Assembly (NCBI GenBank): GCA_026122225.1
Contig: JANEZZ010002877.1
Span: forward strand, 744,001 to 808,000
Origin: Heloderma charlesbogerti
Taxonomy: Eukaryota > Chordata > Lepidosauria > Squamata > Helodermatidae
DNA length: 64,000 nt
Direction: 5' to 3'
The notes beneath the pieces were generated by a model. It did no database searches and was not told where the DNA came from. It saw nothing but the letters and a program-made list of their open reading frames with translations. Within the stretch, counting starts at the first letter, position 1. Each line of letters starts with the position of its first letter. A program made the position numbers and the translations under genes. Shown here piece after piece: positions 12,053-24,600 of the stretch.

Positions 12053-13229
12053 CTGGCAGTAAGGAAGAAAGAGAGAATATAATTAGTGTTTAGGGAAGTA
12101 ATGTAGAATGTCTCTTCAAAACACTTAAAATTTCAGGTTCCTAAAGACTGTTTCTTAGAGACTGGTTAAATCCCTAACAAAGTAAAGAGAAACTATAATT
12201 TTATTAGCTAATGTTTGTTCTGTATATAAGGCCTTTTAGGAACAAGCACCCACTAGGCACTCATCTACCACACATTTTAGCAATTATTGCAGCTATAATT
12301 AACTGTAAAGTAAATTAAAAGTCAATGGAACTACTGTGAATCAAGATAATTTCTTCTACTATTCATATTTAACCATTGTGCTTTTGCCATAACTATAGCT
12401 TATCACGATAAAATGTGAGGGTCAATTTATCTCTGCAAGATCAACAAAAAATTGTTAATGTTCTCTGTATATATTCTGTATTCAAATTCCTTATTCTAAG
12501 TGGATGGATGTTTTCATATTCTACCATTAAACGTGCCTATTAAACCTGGAATCACAGCATTATAGTGGCCTGGTTTACATATGCAGGAGAATAAGTATGT
12601 GTGTGTGTGTGGGGGGGGTGAGTTAGTAGAGTCCTATGTAGGTACAATGGACTGTACAAAGTCCAACTAGAGGTAGGGAGAGTATCACATTTTTAAACAT
12701 AGAAGCATAGAAACAACTCTTTGACCATAGAAAACCTACACAGTAGGGAGCAGATTAGACTACAATTTATCTAGCTGATGTGCTAAGCTTTTACTTGCAG
12801 GGAGTCCTTTTCATGGGGAATATTAAAAAAATAGAATTACTCATTTGAAATCTCAAGTGGTGCAGTACCCTCTACACTTCATGATTTAGCCACCTCATTA
12901 TGCTGTATGTGTAAACCAGAGTATATTTGCAGGAGTATTAAATGATTTTTCCAAGAGGAAAGGCTGACAGTTAAGGTGGGATGCAACTTGTTTTTAATGG
13001 GCCAGCCTGTTTTGCTAAGTGATCTATAATACTGGGGAAGCACAGTGTCTGCATGTCATCTTCCTTACCAAGAAGTATGTCACTTTGTGATTGTGACCAA
13101 TATCCCCTGGAACATGTTTTATGGTACACCATGTGATCAAAATTGTGTGTGACTATCTCCCCCATTCCACATACACACACACATACAAATGTGTGTCACT
13201 AGATACTTTCAGGTTTGCTTTAGTCTGGA

Positions 13230-13645
13230 TAGGGATGGATTTATCTGTCTGTTTTTGCTTTCTATGTTTTTTCAAGAACAAATTCATTTCATCCTATTTC
13301 CGCATCAGTTTGCAAATTTATTTTTAATGACTTCATGAAAATGTGTACATTTTCAAGCATATGAAAATTCATATGAATTTTTGTATGTAATTCTCTGTAA
13401 GACACATTTTTGCAATCAATTTAACTTAACATATGCCTTTTGTATTCTATTTTCCTGAATGTATCCCTTTTTGTATGCAATTTCCCCAATGTGCACATTT
13501 TTGTAAACATTTATTTGTTCACATCTTAAAATTTGTGTGAAAACTGAAAGACAATTGTGTTCTGGTTCCTGTATTAATACAGGAAGTGCAAATTAGGACA
13601 ATTCATATTAAAATGTGAACCAAACAAATTTCTCCCCAATCACCA
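13230..13645. mobile_element. hAT-like non-autonomous element, AT-rich, TAGGGATG ends
   Basis: Begins TAGGGATGGATTTATCTG and ends AATTTCTCCCCAATCACCA, a worn CATCCCTA terminus. The flanks AGTCTGGA (13222-13229) and AGTCTGGG (13646-13653) match at 7 of 8 positions. It is 416 bp, AT-rich and without an ORF. It is the best AT-rich copy for assigning the TAGGGATG family to hAT. Confidence 0.75.
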
Positions 13646-15744
13646 AGTCTGGGAATATATCACATCTGAAAGTAGCTGTGCATCTGATTTGATCAAATTT
13701 GTTAGGATTCCAGCAATGACTTTGTATTTTTGCTTACCTTTACTTATGTCATTAGACTAGACAACTGTACCATTCATGTATATGAATTGGCAACTGTGAC
13801 TCAAAACAAGCTTCATAACTATTACAAAACTTATCTGGCACATTCATCCAGTTTTAGTTTAGCTTAGTTAGTGCTTCTGATCTTTTTGGCCCAGATGTTT
13901 GGGTCCTTCCGTTTTCCCTGGTTCACTGCAGCAGAGGGAGAGCATCCCAACAGAGCTGCCATAGGACTTACAAGAGTTGTCTACATAACTAGTTTATGGT
14001 GGTTAGCACAGGGCTGTTTGGGTGGAAGCTAAAAAGACATCCAGCTGGTATTACAGAATGCTGCAATTTGTGTATCTCCAGAGTCCATTTGATTTGTATT
14101 GATTTAGGCCATATGTTTTAAAACAGGGTGGTATCAGCAGTGAAGTTGAAAAAACACATCTTATACATTTGCTACTGACTTTATTGAAACAATATTACAA
14201 CATAATACTTTTGTGATACAAATCAATTGCACAACTCAATTCAGGTAGCTGGGCTAAATATTTAATTGATATGACTGTATTCTTAATTTTGTCTGTATAA
14301 TGAAAAATCTACCAGGTATGCGTGTGCACTATACGTTTCTATGTACAGGTATAATATGTATACAGATGTTGTTGAAAGTCAGGCACAATCTGTCTTTCTT
14401 AATGTTCTTTTCAGCTCCAGGCCCAACTGCAGTTCTTTCATCAAGACATGTCACTGTCAGGCCAACTAAGAAACACTGCTTGAGACCTCTCTTTGACAGC
14501 TTCTTTCATTTTTGCCTCCTGCTGTCATCTCAAAATAGCTGAAAAGGTAAAATGAAAGAAGAAACTTGCACCATGCCAGCTCGTAGACTGGAGATTGAAA
14601 ATGTTTTGAACTCGAAAAATTAAACCCTTGGATTCATTTTCCCCACCCACAGCTAGTTCACAGAGACAGCCGCTTGTCCATAGTGGATCAGCCGTTGGAG
14701 GCAAAACTGAAGACAAGAAATTCTGGAATTCCTCAAGCAGGCTTCAGAGAATGGTCAGCTTCCCAGAGGGCAACAGTGGTGTAGAAACTGTGCTTCTGCT
14801 GATCATGAGATAAGCAAGAGCTAACAAAGGACAGGAGATATTTTAATAAATAACATATTTACTTTTGCATATTTTCTCACAGCCATGCTTTTCTATCAAG
14901 TAATTTTAATTTTTGTTGAAGAAATGTGATGTTAGCTGTGACATTTCTATATGCATAACCCTTGTTAGTAATTCACCAAGAGAAAAAGCCTATGAAATCA
15001 TTAAAAGTTTGCACCATTACAATATAAAAGCAACTACTGAAAATATTTTGAATACCTTATCCAGTGTTAAATACTACCCCATTTATTAACCTATAGCCTA
15101 AGGTTGTAGGCTGCAACCTTCCCTTATCTGGAAGTAACTCTCACTGAAATCAATGGGGCTTACTTCTGAGCACACATGCATAAGATTATGTTGTTCAACA
15201 TTTTACAGCCAGCCCCATGTTAGCTGTTTACATATTTTATAGCTTTCTTGTGTTAGGTATTATTTAATCCTGGGGTCTCCTACATGGTACTCATGGGCAC
15301 CTATGGGCCTGTGGACACCTCCCTTAGCACCCCCCAGTCTCCCTAACCCTCCTCCTTAAAAAAAGTTTAAAGGTTTTAAAAAATAAATACAAAAAGAATG
15401 AGGAGGCCAGCATTCTGCAGAGTGAAGTGCCAGTCCCCAGCACCACACCATTCTATCTTTCACTGTGTGTATCTTGGTGCAAGGGGAAGTCTGCTTAAGC
15501 TCCTTTGCTTTGCTACATGTTGCCATGTGCTCTTAATAAAAAGGAAGCTGTTTATCATCCTACCTGTGTCTGCTGGGCACTGACCTGAAAGCAGAACCTT
15601 GTAGGCATGAAAACAAAGTACTTCACCTCTAGGACCCACAGGCAAAGAGGAAACACTGCTCATGATGACTATATGCTACCAACAGGATAAGAGGCAGCAT
15701 GCAGCTGAATACCAGTTATAAGGGAGCAACAGCAAGAGCGGGCT
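13646..15744. other. Intron, no gene seen
   Basis: AT-rich intron of CLSTN2. Apart from the short CTATGC-type repeat at about 15105-15190 I see no structured element or exon. Confidence 0.5.
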
Positions 15745-15875
15745 ACTGCCTCTGAGAAGCTTATGGCCTTCTCAGAGGCATCTCTTTGGCCACTGTGGGA
15801 AATAGGATGCTGGACCAGACAGCTCTTTGGACAGATTCAGCAGGGCTCTTCTTATGGTCTTCTTATGTTACCATG
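15745..15875 (+). mobile_element. CR1 LINE 3' end fragment
   Basis: The plus strand reads TTGGCCACTGTGGGAAATAG, GATGCTGGACCAGACAG and CTCTTCTTATG, the same 3' untranslated tail seen in the CR1 copy ending at 47793. It is severely 5' truncated. Confidence 0.75.
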
Positions 15876-16329
15876 GCATACCTTGCAGTGTGCTGTGATG
15901 TCTCCAGAAGACAAAAGTTGTGTACTGTTTAGCTGGTCAATGTTACGGTTTTTGGTTTTTTAAATTCTGCTTCTCTTATGGTAATCATTTTCAAGGTGCT
16001 AGTCTAGCACACCCCTAATGTTAACTGTGTTGCATCTCCTGGGAATCTTACCTGTTTCTGTGCCAAGTGCCTCAAACATGCCACTGGCAGGATGGACTGA
16101 AGATGCTGCAGAGCTGTGAAGCACCTGTGGCACCTGGTTTCTATAGGTTTATATTGGGGCAGAAATGGTAACATTCAATGTCGCACAGTTCCTCTTCACT
16201 TTTTTTTCCTTGCATGACTTTATGGTAAATGAGATTGCTTCTGGGAGTACATTTGTACTCTACCTTGTGCTCTGCACTTCATAAATCAACTTTAAATGTT
16301 ATCAAAGATGATGTCAGTTCATCCCTCAC

Positions 16330-16496
16330 CTTTATTCCTTGTCCAAGACTTTCCAGCGAATTAATATCCAGCCCTTCCTTGCAGGCCTGCAAACAGGAAA
16401 TCACTTTCTGACTCTCAATTTTGCCCGGCCGGATGGTAAGGCTGGCAAGGCTGCCATGGAAATACTGAGCAAATCTCGGTTTAGTGACTTCTCCTC
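16330..16496 (-). CDS. CLSTN2: Calsyntenin-2 exon, exon 2 of 6 in window
   Basis: Minus-strand exon of 167 nt between a TTTAAATAG acceptor and a GTGAGG donor. With one base carried over from the previous exon it reads GGEVTKPRFAQYFHGSLASL, then TIRPGKIESQKVISCLQACK and EGLDINSLESLGQGIK. This block after the LNS domain is almost invariant in calsyntenins. It enters in phase 1 and leaves in phase 0, matching its neighbours exactly. No stop or frameshift is present, so the exon looks functional. On the plus strand the same bases give a spurious 96-codon frame that is only a shadow. Confidence 0.96.
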
Positions 16497-17520
16497 CTAT
16501 TTAAAAAAGAAGCACAAATCATCACTGATAATAATTCATAGATGCAGATTTATTTATGACTATCAGTACTTCCAGCACTGTCTTAAATGTTTGAAACAGT
16601 TGGCAATCCAGCTGCTGCTGCTTTTTTAATCATGAACAGAATTCCAAGTAGAATATGGCTCATGGATTGTTATGTAGGATACAATTTATGTTTAAGCTAC
16701 TATTATGCTTAAGGTTCCATCACCATTTACATTACTGCTAACTCCTATTTTTGGAGGCATAGAAGTTAGCCGTGGGAATGAATTCTAGCTTGAAACATGG
16801 CATACGAAACTTCAGCCCTGCAGCATGTGATGGGAAAACTGCTTCTTCTATTTTAATTTAGAAACAGGGTAAATTAAACATCAAACTCTATTATATTTCA
16901 GAAGAGATTTATGATTCTATAGATCAAAAAGCAAATCTGAAAATAATATGCTAGATTTAAAAACAAAGCACCATCCAAATATAAAGGCAATCTAAACTTT
17001 TATTTCTGAGAGCAGTAAATTTCCCTTATAAAGCAATATACAATTAGTTAAGGTTAACATTAACGAATTGTCTTCCTACCATATTTGCTTAGCTTCAACA
17101 AAAAAATGCATTCTACTTCCCTATAATGCCTGAGATATATGCTAAATAAAAACGATGGGCTGATAGATGAAGAAAAAAACAAATTTCATACCAAGGAAAT
17201 TAACCCATTTAGACCTGGTTTTAGTAATGTCAGTGAGTGTGATGAGGGTGAATTAAAAGAAACTGGACTTTTGACACTGATTTCATACACACTGATTTAT
17301 TGGAGTATAGACAGCAGTATTGCTTTTATTTCATCAAGATCCTAAGTGGATACATAGATTGTACCTATCAATGATCTCTGAAAGGGATATCAGATAATAT
17401 ATATTGAGTCTTAGTAAACCTATGATTGAAAAATACAATATATGAATTGGCCCTTAGATTATTAAATTCTACCTGCCCAAGACAGGTGCCGATGTAATTT
17501 TATCTTCTAACCATGATTAA

Positions 17521-17644
17521 GGGTGCAATCCTATGCATGTTTAGACAGAAAAAAGTCCTACAACTTCCAGCATTTCCCAGCCAGGCTGGGGAATGCTGGA
17601 AGTTGTAGGACTTTTTTCTGTCTAAACATTCATAGGATTGCACC
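17521..17644. mobile_element. Palindromic MITE, GGGTGCAATCCTATG ends
   Basis: The 124-bp element is nearly one perfect inverted repeat: arms of about 60 bp (17521-17581 and 17583-17644) meet at CCAGCCAGGCTGGG. It is flanked by TAA on the left and TTAA on the right. The ends match the GGGNGCAATCCTA family at 6150, 37676 and 50045. It may be a very short derivative of that family. Confidence 0.75.
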
Positions 17645-17784
17645 TTAAGTGACTGGAAGCACGCCACGGGCTCACTCCATCCTTCCCTCTCATACTCTAA
17701 TTCCTCCCTTCCTTCCATAATTTGCTTTAACCAGAGTATAGTTTTATATCTGCACCAAAGTTAATTCCGATCATTATTAACTGA

Positions 17785-20545
17785 ATTTATTTATTTATTT
17801 ATTTAATTTCTATACCGCCCAATAGCCGAAGCTCTCTGGGCGGTTCACAAAAATTAAAACCAAACACACAATAAAACAATTTAAAATATATAGAACATTA
17901 AAACCACAATATAACAATACAACCACAATAAAATCTAGCAGCAGTGCAGGAGTTTAAAATACAGATTTAAAACAGCAAAGATAAAAATTTAGAAAGCTAA
18001 AATGGCTGGGAAAATAAAAAGGTCTTCACCTGGCGCTGACAGGAATACAATGTAGGCGCCAGGCGAACCTCAATAGGGAGCTCATTCCAGAGCCGGGGTG
18101 CCACAGCAGAAAAAGCCCTCCTCCTAGGGATGGGGGAGAATTTCTCCCCGAAATTTTGGGGGGCCGAGTGCCAACGCATTCGGTCCTCTGAAGGTTCGGG
18201 GAGAAATTCTCCGCCCCCCCCCCGGGATGGGACTTACCTTTCACGAATGTTGCTCCCGGCGGCGGGTCCCGGCGGTGGTTCGGCAGGTCTTCGTCAGGGG
18301 CAGGGGCGGCAGCCGGTCTTTCGACCGGCTGCCGCCGCCGCCATTACAAGAAAAGTAAAAAAAAAAAACAACGCCCCTGTGATAGGCTACGTAACGATTA
18401 ACGTAGCCTATCACGGCTAGATTTGCAAAGTCAGCCGTGATAGGCTACATTAATCGTCACGTAGCCTATCACGGCTGACTTAAAAAAAAAAAAAGCGCGT
18501 ACGCTAATGGCGGCCCCCATAGGGAGCCGCCATTCGCGTTCCTTATTTGGTCCCTGTAGTCTACGTAAAGATTTACGTAGACTACGGCGAAAATAAGGGC
18601 AACGCAAATAGCGTACACTCTTTTTTTTTTTTTCAAAGTCACCCGTGATAGGCTACGTGACAATTAACGTAGCCTGTCACGGCTGACTTTGCAGATCTAG
18701 CCATGATAGGCTATATAAATCGTTACGTAGCCTATCACGGGGCTTTTTTTCCCTTTTTTTTTTCTTTTGAAGTTCGCGGCCGGGGAGACGGGGCGCTTCT
18801 CCCTGGCCTAAATTTCGGCCGGGCGAGGCGGGAAGTGTTCCCCCTGGCCTGAATTTCGGCCGGGCGAGGCGGGAAGCCTCCCCCCCCCCGGCCTGAACTT
18901 CGGGGGGAGAAGCGAAGCACCTCCCCCCCACTGCGAAGCAAGCTGCGAGACCAGGTAAGTGACTTTCGTACATCCCTACCTCCTCCTAGTAGCCACCCGC
19001 CTCACTTCCTTTGGCAGGGGCTCACGGAGAAGGGCCGCTGATGATGATCTTAAGGTCTGGGCAGGCACATATGGGAGGAGGCGATCCTTCAGGTAACCTG
19101 GCCCCAAGCCGTTAAGGGCTTTAAATGTTAACACCAGCACTTTGAATCGGGCCCGGAAATGGACTGGCAGCCAGTGCAGCTGGAAAAGTACTGGCGTAAT
19201 ATGAGCTCACAGGCCAGTCCCTGTTAACAATCTTGCTGCCCTATTTTGGACCAGCTGAAGTTTCCGGACCGTTTTCAAAGGCAGCCCCACGTATAACGCA
19301 TTGCAGTAATCCAGATGAGAAGTTATCAGAGCATGGATAACTGTAGCTAGGCTATCTCTGTCCAGATAAGGGCGTAGTTGGTATACCAGCCTAAGCTGAT
19401 AAAAAGTGCTCCGTGCCACTGAGTTCACCTTTGCCTCAAGTGACAGTTCTGGATCCAAGAGCACCCCCAAACTACGAACCTGATCCTTTAGGGGGAGTGC
19501 AACCCCCTCCAGAACAGGTTGAATATCACCTAGCTGGGCAGACGAACCACCCACTAACAGTACCTCCGTCTTGTCTGGATTGAGTTTCAGTTTATTGGCC
19601 CTCATCCAGTCCATTCCTGTGCCCAGGCACTGATTCAGAACAGCCACTGCCTCACCTGGTTTTGATGAGAAAGAGAGGTAGAGCTGGGTGTCATCTGCAT
19701 ATTGATGGCACCTCAGCCCACACCTCCGGATAACCTCCCCCAGCGGTTTCATGTAGATGTTAAACAGCATGGGGGATAAAATAGAGCCCTGTGGAACCCC
19801 ATGGCACAACTGCCATGGCACAGAGCAATAATCCCCCAGCACCACCTTCTGGAATCGGCCATCCAAGTAGGAGCGGAACAACTGTAGTGCAGTGCCTCCA
19901 ACTCCTAACCCAGACAACCTATCCAGAAGGATACCATGATTGATGGTATCAAAAGCCGCTGAGAGGTCCAGGAGAATCAACAGGGTCGCACTGCCCCTGT
20001 CCCTCTCCCGGCATCCCGCAGGGCGACCAAGGCAGTTTCCGTTCCAAAACCAGGCCTGAAGCCCAATTGAAATGGATCTAGATAATCCGTTTCATTCAAC
20101 GGTGCCTGGAGCTGTCCTACAACCATCCGCTCAAGCACCTTGCCCAGGAAGGGGATGTTGGCCACTGGCCTATAATTGTTAACATCCTCTGGGTCCAGGT
20201 TAGGCTTTTTCAGGAGTGGTCTAATTACCGCCTCTTTTAAAGCAGCAGGCACCACTCCCTCTCTCAAGGAGGAATTTACAACCTCCTGGACCCAGCCGGA
20301 CAACCCCTCCTTGTTTGATTTAATAAGCCATGAAGGGCAAGGGTCAAGCACACAAGTGGTCGATCGGACTTGGCCAAGCACCTTGTCCGCATCCTCAGGC
20401 CTCAGTAACTGAAAACTCATCCAATAAAACTGGACCAGACGGTGCTCTGAACGCCTCTACCAATGGAACTGCATTAAGGGTGGTGTCCAATTCACGACGA
20501 ATCTGAGCGACTTTATCCTCAAAGTGCCGTGCAAACTTGTCACAG
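17785..20545 (-). mobile_element. L2/CR1-group LINE, 5' truncated, interrupted by a hAT element
   Basis: A minus-strand non-LTR retrotransposon. Its reverse transcriptase lies in two frames: 19977-20420 (VLDPCPSWLI, NYRPVANIPFLGKVLERMVV) and 19207-19980 (DLSAAFDTINHGILLDRL, GVPQGSILSPMLFNIYMKPL, HQYADDTQLYLSF, LKLNPDKTEVLLVGG). A frameshift at about 19980 and a stop at 19207 show it is dead. The 3' end is at 17785 with a TTTA-rich tail after GAACCGCCCAGAGAGCTTCG on the minus strand. The hAT element 18125-18978 interrupts the 3' region. Confidence 0.92.
18125..18978 (+). mobile_element. GC-rich palindromic hAT-like element, copy 1 (854 bp)
   Basis: Begins TAGGGATGGGGGAGAATTTC and ends CGTACATCCCTA, with a perfect 8-bp target duplication CCTCCTCC at 18117-18124 and 18979-18986. 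In order it holds a subterminal hairpin (GAGAATTTCTCCCCGAA...), a GC hairpin (CAGCCGGTCTTTCGACCGGCTG), two GTGATAGGCTACG hairpins, a CGCCATT / AATGGCGG hairpin, one GTAGTCTACGTAAAG hairpin, two more GTGATAGGCTACG hairpins and a GC-rich right end. No ORF of note. The second half of the central palindrome is missing in this copy. Confidence 0.85.
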
Positions 20546-20785
20546 CATGCTACCGGGGGTAAAAATTAGTGTTTTTAGAGGGTAAAAATTAGAGGGTAAA
20601 AATTAGTGTTTGCAAACCAGCTTCAACCTTGGTTAAAACCTAAGCATAGCTAGGGTTAGCATCAGTGTACATATTATAGTAAAACATGGAACAGAATTTG
20701 CACAGGAGAAAGGAAGGAAGGAAGGAGAGTGAAAGCCATGTCTTCAGCATATTCTCCATATCCTAGTCTTGATCAGGAGCAGGAG

Positions 20786-21020
20786 AGCTAGTGTGGAGTG
20801 GTGGTTAGAGTGTTGGACTGGGACTTGGAAGATCCGGCTTCTAGTCCCCACTGGGCTATGAGGCTCACTGGGTGACTTTAACGCAGTCACTGACTCTGAA
20901 CCTAACCTACCTCGCAGGGCTGTTGTGAGGATAAAATGGAAAGAAGGACCATGTAAGCTACCTTGGGTTCCTTGCAAGAGGAAGAGGTGGGATATAAATG
21001 TAACAACAATAACAACAACA
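20786..21020 (+). mobile_element. Sauria-type tRNA SINE
   Basis: GAGCTAGTGTGGAGTGGTGG, GTTAGAGTGTTGGACTGGGA and GGCTTCTAGTCCCCACTG give tRNA-like A and B boxes. CTCACTGGGTGACTTTAACG and CCTCGCAGGGCTGTTGTGAG follow, then a tail GGGATATAAATGTAACAAC. This architecture is the Sauria SINE of squamates, whose tail resembles the BovB LINE. It also supports the organism call. Confidence 0.8.
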
Positions 21021-21599
21021 TATATGCATTAGGCCCTAGAGAATGAAATCTACAAGAATATCCTCTAAGCATAGTTTATTATGCATCTTCTTCACCCTTG
21101 CAACATTTACCAAAGTAATAATAATTGTGGTAAAATAGCTGGTACATATATTCATTTAGCCTTCCTACTCACACAACTTGCTATAATTGAATTATATCTC
21201 AAAAGCCCCAGTTACTACAGTTGTATAAGCATTTATTTACATTTTTTTTGTTTTTTAAATGAAAACAGAACACGCACTAATAATGCATGAAACCATGCAG
21301 AATGCAGTCAAAAGTCAGTATCCTTTTGTCAAGACTGATGTGGACCGTGGAACAAAAGCAACTGAAAAGGACACAAAGGAACATCTCTTGTGTTATGATT
21401 GCAAACATTTTATCCTCAAGGATGAGTTGATCATTGTTTCAGAGCCTGCAACCTATGCTTATTGTTATTTTTTTATTTTACTTTATCTTTATTTATTTAT
21501 GTGGTCCCACCAATGTACATGGCACTTTATGAAACAGCCTCTCAATCATCTATGGCCCTCAGTGCTCCTTTTCCATCCCAAGGGCTGTAGATTCTTGTA

Positions 21600-22052
21600 A
21601 GGATTGTCTCCTCCCATATGTGCCTGCCTGGACCCTAAGATTATCTTCAGGGATCCTTCTCCAGTGGCCCCTGCCAAAGGAAGTGAGGTGGGTGGCTACC
21701 AGGAAGAGGGCCTTTTCTGCTGTGGCACCTGGCTGTGAAATGAGCCCCTAGAGAGGTTTGCCTGGCACCTATGTTGTACTCCTTTTGACGCCAGGTGAAG
21801 TACCTTTTTATTTTCCCAGCATTTTAGCATTCTAGTCTTTTAGCTCTATTGTTTTAAATCAGTATTTTAAATCTCTGCATTGCTGATAAGTTTTACTCTG
21901 TACTTTTATATTGTAGTTTTAAGCTTTTATATTTCATATTGTTTTACATTACATTTTAATATTGTTGTACCTTGAGGTTTTAATGTCTGTGAACTGCCTA
22001 GAGAGCTTCGGCTATGGGGCAATATAGAAATGTAATAAATAAATAAATAAAT
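21600..22052 (+). mobile_element. L2/CR1-group LINE 3' end
   Basis: The plus strand repeats the tail of the LINE at 17785-20545: CCCCTGCCAAAGGAAGTGAG, GGGCCTTTTCTGCTGTGGCA, then CTAGAGAGCTTCGGCTATGG and AGAAATGTAATAAATAAATA. It is a short 5'-truncated copy of the same family. Confidence 0.85.
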
Positions 22053-22059
22053 GCTAGCA

Positions 22060-24600
22060 CACATTCCTCAATAATTTATTTATATTTTTTATAACACGTA
22101 TGAAATTTTTATACCACACAATAACATCCACAAACTGGTACACAGAAATCAAAACCACAACATTAATCAGGTCTGTTAAATGTCCACCAAAACAGAAATA
22201 CACAAAATTAAATATTAGCCCATATTAGCCCATTGAAAAGCAGCAGAATAAAAATGGCTTCCAAAAGACACACTGAAAATGAAAACTTTTTAACTTGCAC
22301 TTGGAAAGATAGCAGAGCCTGGAGCCAAACTAACTTCCTATGGGAGGGCATTCTAAAACTCTGGGGCTGCAACATAAAATACCCTTGCCTCCAAATAGGA
22401 TGGAACTTCAAATAGCAGGATGTGAATGGTGGATCTCAAATGTCAGGAAACTTCATACAGCAAGAACTGTTCCCTGAAACAGACAGCATACAGGGCATTT
22501 GGGGCCAAACTTTGTAGCTTCAACTGAACTTGGAAGCAAATTGGTAGCTAGTGCAGAAGTTTTTAAATAGGTGATACATGAGAGTGAAGACTCAAATCTA
22601 CTAATAATCAAATGGCAGCATTTTGCATTATCTGAGGTTTCCAGATCGTCTACAAGAGCAGCCCCATGTAAGAGGATTATAGCAACTCCATCTGGATGTC
22701 CTTTAAAGCATGGATGACAGTAGCCAGATCTTAATTTCTAGCATAAGGCATAGCTGGTATATCAGCCAAATCTGATAAAGGCACTCTGGGCCAATATCTA
22801 GAAATTCCAGCAGTCTGGAAACCAGGAGCAGTACAGGATCTAGTAGCACCCCACCCCCCCACCGCCCCATGAACCTGATCCTTGCAGGGAAATGAAATTC
22901 CTCCCAGAAAATGCAGTTCCCCAATTATCATCCCCTCTGTCTTATATCAACTGACAGCCAAACTACATGTTACACTTAATCTGTATTGTGTTTCTGTTTT
23001 TACAGATGCAGGGGTATGATGCTTACTGGGAATGCAATACACAGAGAGCGGAGGCTTATGTCTTTCCTTTCTGGCATGGCTGAAAATAAAATAATCCACC
23101 CACTGCACAGCTATAACTTTTTTGGAGGAAAAGTTCCCATTAGCATTAATGGGATTTCTGCCCCTCTAAGAATTCAAACTGTGCAGGAGAAGAGATTTTA
23201 GTTCTAGAGATAAGCTTCACCTCTATGCATGCCGTATTCCTGGTAAGGATCCCATAAGCCCATCCCATTCTCACAATAACTTAAAGTAAAAATGGTGCTG
23301 TAGCTATGAAGGCCTTGATGGGCTGGTAAGAACACTGGTCTAACAAAAGTGAAGCCAAGGCTCTAAATCTGTGTGAAATATTATGCTTGCACTTGTATCT
23401 AATAAAAATAAAGTGATGGGTGGCGCACTGCAGGTCATGACTAGTACTTAAGAAATTATGCCTTGATTGGATGCCGACAAGCTGGAATTAGTTTAAACTA
23501 AAAAGGGTCATGCAGAATTGGCAGAACTTGGAATAAATAAGAAGAGAAAGTGGATATCTGCTGCACGGGGGAAGAGGTGTGTAGGGAGTGATGGGGAGAT
23601 AGCCCAGGGTTCCAGTAAAATGGTAAATGAAATTAATGCTATGGCTTTTGTTGCATGTTTATGGAGAATTCCACTTTCACAAAGACACATACAAAGACAT
23701 TTATGCATGTATTGCTTATCTCGTATAATAAATATATTATTTCACCAAAAAGTAGCATAAAGGTACAATGAGGTCATCAGTCACTTTAATCAGAATGGGA
23801 AGTGAACAAGATCTTGCACAAAGAGAAGTCTTACACACTTGTAACAATAAAACTGAGTTGCATCTTTTCCCTTTTGTGGTCTGGATTTCTGTTCTACGGT
23901 ACTCGGTCTGTATAATCCTGATAAACCCTTATGTGGACTAGTGGCAGTGCTTACAGATACCTGCCATGCATTGGGTGTAACATGTAGTTTGACTCTAAGT
24001 TTAAGGTTATTCACCCCCATCCAGTCCATTACCGACCTTGAACATGCATTCAGGGATGCCACTATTTCACGCAGAAAGTGATGACACCACACCCCATGCT
24101 CAGTTGACCTTGCCTAAAAGTTTCATGAAGATGTTAAAAAGCATGGGGACAACACTGAGCCCTGACGAAGTCAACAGGATAACTTCCACAGGAAGGAACG
24201 ATAGTCTTCCAGTTTTATTTTCTAATATCTACTCTGCAGTACGGTGCCCCCCACCCCAACTCCCAACCCTGAAAAGTGTCTCATGGCTGATGATACCAAA
24301 AGCTGCTAAAAGGTTTGAGGGAATCAAGAGGCTCACGCTGTTCCCATCTCTCTCCCAGCACAAGACATCCATCACGGTGATCAAGGCAGCTTCAGCTGTA
24401 AACCAAGTCCTGAAGTCATTAAGGGATCTATATCCAAAAGGCTTAATCCAAAAGTGACTGACATTAGACAGGCATAACCACCTTGAGCATCTTGTACAAA
24501 AAAAGACAAATTCAGTGTCCTGGTCAGCAGGCTCAAGAAATGGTTTCTTTGAAAGAATCTAAACAACCATTTCCTTCAAGGTGGCTGGCAGATATCCCTC
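22060..24600 (-). mobile_element. Old L2/CR1-group LINE, split by a DNA element
   Basis: Minus-strand relic. Readable pieces are the 3' tail near 22100, a primer-grip-like region near 22690-22900 (MGRWGGGVLLDPVLLL, VSRLLEFLDIGPECLYQIWL), LDWMGVNNLKL near 24000 and the RT start region to about 24600. It has many stops. The TIR element 22958-23991 separates the two halves exactly where the RT text resumes. Confidence 0.7.
22958..23991. mobile_element. Non-autonomous DNA element with CAAACTACATGTTACAC inverted ends
   Basis: Left end CCAAACTACATGTTACAC and right end GTGTAACATGTAGTTTG are inverted copies of each other. The element is about 1034 bp and interrupts a LINE. Outside flanks ACTGACAG and ACTCTAAG agree at 5 of 8 bases, weak support for an 8-bp duplication. 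No transposase reading frame is present. Confidence 0.6.

Noticed and set aside
18361..18740. Regularly spaced repeats resembling a CRISPR array
   Set aside because: The repeats are palindromic modules within a transposable element of a eukaryote, spacers are shared between copies, and no cas gene exists.
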